DNA from: Lasiodiplodia sp. COLG20
Lineage: Eukaryota; Ascomycota; Dothideomycetes; Botryosphaeriales; Botryosphaeriaceae
Direction of reading: 5' to 3'
Assembly: GCA_009801085.1 (NCBI GenBank)
Contig: VNWV01000009.1
Coordinates: 982,501 to 1,046,500 of the forward strand
Length of the DNA: 64,000 nt
Positions 60,800 to 64,000 of the stretch are shown here, one piece after another. The translations under genes and the position numbers were made by a program. How positions within the stretch are numbered: the first letter of the stretch is position 1; every line of letters starts with the position of its first letter. The notes beneath the pieces were generated by a model. It saw nothing but the letters and a program-made list of their open reading frames with translations, had not been told where the DNA came from and did not search any database.

Positions 60800-62951
60800 G
60801 CGTGCGGAGACACCCCGCGCTTTCGCGATTTCTTTAGCATTCTCTCGTCTTTTGCAATTTCTCAGCACGGTGTTCTGGGCAGGATATTGGGAATCATCTG
60901 CATCACGGTCCTTTGGGAAATCTCAGCATCACGGGGGCTCTTGGCCGCAACCTCTCCCTTTTCTTCATGGCATGGCATAATGGATTGTACTAATTGGGCA
61001 AGTTGAAAACGACCGAGGATCTATGTAGTGGCCAGAATGTGGCGGGACAATGTTGTGGCACAGTCCCTCAAGGGCCGGGATACGAAAAGAATTAATTCAT
61101 GCCAACAAAATGCGGTATCCGTCCTGTGGAAAATCACTGTGCTGGTACGAGACCCTGAGTCCAATATTTTGCTCCCAAAGTGCTTTCCGCGACCCGTTCG
61201 GCGACCGCGGTGACGTCTGGGCTCGAAAGATCGTCGGGGGTCTGGGAGACTTTCCTCTTTGATGCATGGTCCCCGCCAACCCGGGCGCAGGTGCCATGCC
61301 CATCCGAGCATAGTGACCCGGTTAACCTTATCAGTCGAGCGGAGGAGCAGGGGACCACAGCGGAGTGGATTGTTTCACTTGAATCATGTCACGCTGCCAG
61401 CCTCCCGCCGCACCAACCCCGTGCATCTGGCATCATCGGTAGGCGGCTGCCGGTCGGTTGCGCCAATGGCAATGCATTTCTTGCGCCCCTCTTATTGCTC
61501 GCTCATTTAATGCTCTATAGGCCGCATCTTCTCAACGACACCGCTTGTTTTCCGACCCCCCACGTCGTAAATCCCCACAGTCCAGAGCGGTTGCCACTTC
61601 GCGATGCAACCCAGGACACTAGGTTACCGCGAAAGCGATCTGCGAAAAAGAGAACACGGATTCGAATGGCGCTATGAGTGAGGCGAAGCCGCATCCGCAC
61701 CGCACGCGGACATCAGAAAAAGGGTCCATGCTTTCCGAATTCGCCCCAACCCCCACAGGTAGCAAGCTCCGTTTCTGCGCAAGCGGCCCAGCCTGCGATC
61801 ATTTCACCCAAAGCCGATGCGGTGGGCACAAGACGCCCTCGACTATCGAATATCAGTCGACCAGGGTCCGAGCTTCCCGACCGTGCTCCGCCATCGAAAT
61901 TGTTGCGAACGGACCGCGCTTCCTCTCGTGCCACACGGACCAGCCGCAGAGCCAAAATCTCCATGGCCACTCGACCCTGATCAACCCTGCCGCTGGCATC
62001 CGCAGAAGAGCATAAGCAGGAAGGAGCACTTATTCGGCATCCTACAATGAAGGAACAAACCATGGTGGTTCCTCATTTGGGCTTCGCCTGGCTGGCTTTC
62101 CGACATCTATCGTATTTCCCGCCGCTTCCCGAAGAGTGCTCAATTATTCTTGCGGACCCCTATTGTGTTTCCCCTTCTCCACATGCTCGTCTCGAGTGCC
62201 GTTTATCGCGCTGGCCGCTCGGACGCGAGGCTGTCATGCTAAGGTTTCTTCACTATTCTCCGCAGTACTCCGAGCGCCGTGACAGGGAAAAAGATACGGT
62301 CAGCCAAGAATATCGGTCGCCACTATGGTGGATCCCTTCAAGAAGAAAAGGCCCGGAGATTCTGGTGGCGACATAATATGCCACGTGAAAAAGCCGTTGC
62401 CTCGATCGGATAGCCGGTTACTTCTGTTTCCAAACGGGCGCCATCTAATCAGCAAGTGCGCGGGTCGTGCGTGAAGTTGGTGAGAATGTGCCCCACTATT
62501 CTCGTTCCAGAGAAGGTGTGCTGGCGGGTGACGACTAAGAGAACATCGGTGGGCTGTTGAGCGGGCGCTGTTCCCGATAATGACGATGATATCCACGGAA
62601 TCACTGTCCCATTGTTGGTATACCTCTTTCAATACGCTTCTTTCTCTCGAAATGTTGGGCAATGCTGCTACTAATACGTCTCTTGGCAAAGCCGGTCCTT
62701 CACTTTCTAGAATCAGTCGAGAGGCGGAGAACAGCGAAAGAAATACTTAAGATCGCCTATCGATCACAGTCGCATTTGGGTTTCGCAGGCCTCACATACG
62801 ACACTCTTACGCCCACATTGAATACAAGTGTAAAGTGCCTTTCCATTACCAGATACCAGGTATATACAAGAGCGGGGGTATACTCACATCCTAACTTACA
62901 CCGGACCTACGAACTTTTGTGGAAACATCTCCCTCATTGCATGCAACATAA
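60800..62951. other. 2.1-kb intergenic region with no recognised gene
   Basis: The largest gap in the window, between the DUF7707 stop and the stop of the right-edge gene. Open frames up to 165 codons (61180-61677) lack protein-like composition or splice context. No repeats, RNA gene or transposon remnant was evident by eye. Confidence 0.5.
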
Positions 62952-64000
62952 TTATCCCTCGCCCATCCCAACCCTCGCCGCTAGTCCTGATCTCTTCCTC
63001 GTGAACACGCCCCCGACTTTCCTGCCCATACCCTCCATTACCTTCTTCAAATACATATTGCCCTCTGCGGCCTGCCCTTGAGCCGAGTCCTTCCTTTCCT
63101 TCCCCTCCTTCTTCTCCCCAGAAGCGGCGTGAGCACCGCCACTGCCGGCCTTCTTGCTGTCCCGCTCCCCCCAGTCCATCTCCAACCGCCACCCCTTGTA
63201 CTTCGCATAGTCAACCAATGCGCCATTGACCCACAGCTCGTGCGCGACGTGCAACAAGGTCCGGACGTGCTCTCTCGCCTCCTCTTCTTCCTGGTCGGCA
63301 TCTTCGTCGAGCGCCAGCTGGGGCAGCTGGTCGTCGGCAAGCCGCTCGAGCTTATTCGAGGGGCCCGGCACGTCGACGTATTCCTGGACCTCGGGCATGT
63401 TGGCGAAGAGCAGCGGGTGCTTCTTCGCGAGCAGGTCGAAGAACTCGTCGGGAGACGAGATGGCGGCGCGTTGGGCGCGGCGACTGTGCGGCTGGGCGAA
63501 CCATTTTTGCAGGGTAGAGGGGTGGGCGTGTTGCTGCTTGTTGTCCGTGTCTTCGGAGATGCATGAAGAGGAGGGCTTGGGGGAGTGGTCGATGAAGCCG
63601 TCGTCGTGGTCGTGGGTTTTGATGGGTGGAGAGCGAGCTGACGCAATTGTGTTCGTCGACTTGTGGTGATGGTGCAGGAACGGGACTTTGTTGATGATGC
63701 TCTCCAGCGTGGTTTGCCGCCGTAGCGGAGGTGTCGGTTTGGCAGCAGCGCCTCTTCCGGTCGTGGGGGTGGACGGCTGTGGCGAAGGTTGTTTCTTCTC
63801 AACGACAACAACCGTGGCCGCCCATTCACCCTTGTTGGGCGGACGATTCAACAACGATTGCTGCTGGTCGTCGTTGTCGTAGTAGTCGTCCGCTTCAGAA
63901 CCGGATGTCACGGCGGCTGACGACTCTCGTGATGGTGGTCTTCCCTCGCGCCACTCGATCACGCCGTAGGGATTCGCGTCATTATCACCGTGGCCCACCG
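62952..64000 (-). CDS. Unknown protein, C-terminal part (5' end outside window)
   Basis: The frame is open from the right window edge to a TAA at 62952-62954, about 349 codons, with no intron needed. There is no ATG near the edge, so the start lies beyond. The sequence is mostly disordered: acidic and Gln-rich segments, a His run (FLHHHHK) and Ser/Pro tracts. It contains a more ordered central block (SSPDEFFDLLAKKHPLLFAN and HVRTLLHVAHELWVNGALVD) of unknown fold. The C-terminus is Lys/Gly-rich and basic. I do not recognise the family. Confidence 0.75.
   Translation of the reverse strand, partial: VGHGDNDANPYGVIEWREGRPPSRESSAAVTSGSEADDYYDNDDQQQSLLNRPPNKGEWAATVVVVEKKQPSPQPSTPTTGRGAAAKPTPPLRRQTTLESIINKVPFLHHHHKSTNTIASARSPPIKTHDHDDGFIDHSPKPSSSCISEDTDNKQQHAHPSTLQKWFAQPHSRRAQRAAISSPDEFFDLLAKKHPLLFANMPEVQEYVDVPGPSNKLERLADDQLPQLALDEDADQEEEEAREHVRTLLHVAHELWVNGALVDYAKYKGWRLEMDWGERDSKKAGSGGAHAASGEKKEGKERKDSAQGQAAEGNMYLKKVMEGMGRKVGGVFTRKRSGLAARVGMGEG

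Noticed and set aside
61180..61677. 165-codon frame in the large spacer
   Set aside because: No protein-like composition and no promoter or splice context.

Overview
This window is nuclear DNA from a filamentous ascomycete (Pezizomycotina; Dothideomycetes is my best guess, from overall gene content rather than any single marker). The evidence is monocistronic genes on both strands, introns mostly 47-66 nt with GTRNGT donors, CTAAC/CTGAC-like branch sites and YAG acceptors, CT-rich leaders before start codons, and fungus-specific families (a beta-flanking protein, DUF7707, a STAND-N-like/Cys-rich/ankyrin protein, SAS4). I found no bacterial, phage, CRISPR or intact transposon features and no convincing tRNA or rRNA genes. 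Exon boundaries were set by eye from splice signals, reading-frame continuity and family conservation. UTRs are not delimited.

Layout, left to right. 0-13 kb: VPS53 (cut by the left edge), a GH18 chitinase, the polyadenylation factor YTH1, a CUE-like/CCCH/SMR protein resembling yeast Cue2, an F-box/JmjC oxygenase, and eIF4A. 13-21 kb: a coiled-coil orphan, an FAHD1-type hydrolase, an AT-richer spacer with a 20-bp palindrome and a (TA)13 tract, an ankyrin-repeat gene, and the beta-flanking gene. 21-33 kb: cyclophilin H, a membrane RING-H2 protein, COQ6, histidyl-tRNA synthetase (with an internal TAG) and VPS33. 33-44 kb: an ethanolamine/cholinephosphotransferase, a small membrane protein, a CaM kinase, an RSC-type double-bromodomain protein and a ComA/HSA32-like protein. 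44-50 kb: an AT-richer stretch with a poorly resolved C2H2/polyQ gene, a 34-bp inverted repeat, and the ribosome-associated Hsp70 SSB1. 50-64 kb: TAF2, a SAS4-domain protein, the PX protein Ypt35, a secreted DUF7707 protein, a 2.1-kb empty spacer, and an unknown gene cut by the right edge.

Most genes are conserved housekeeping functions: mRNA processing and translation (YTH1, eIF4A, HisRS, SSB1, CypH, the SMR protein), transcription and chromatin (TAF2, RSC, SAS4), endosome/vacuole traffic (VPS53, VPS33, Ypt35), and lipid and quinone metabolism (EPT1, COQ6). Their proximity looks ordinary for a fungal chromosome and I see no operon-like system. The observations most worth checking are the in-frame stop in HisRS, the long hairpin at 47.1 kb, a coding-like frame without a start at 13.9 kb, and the uncharacterised ankyrin, ComA-like and DUF7707 proteins.
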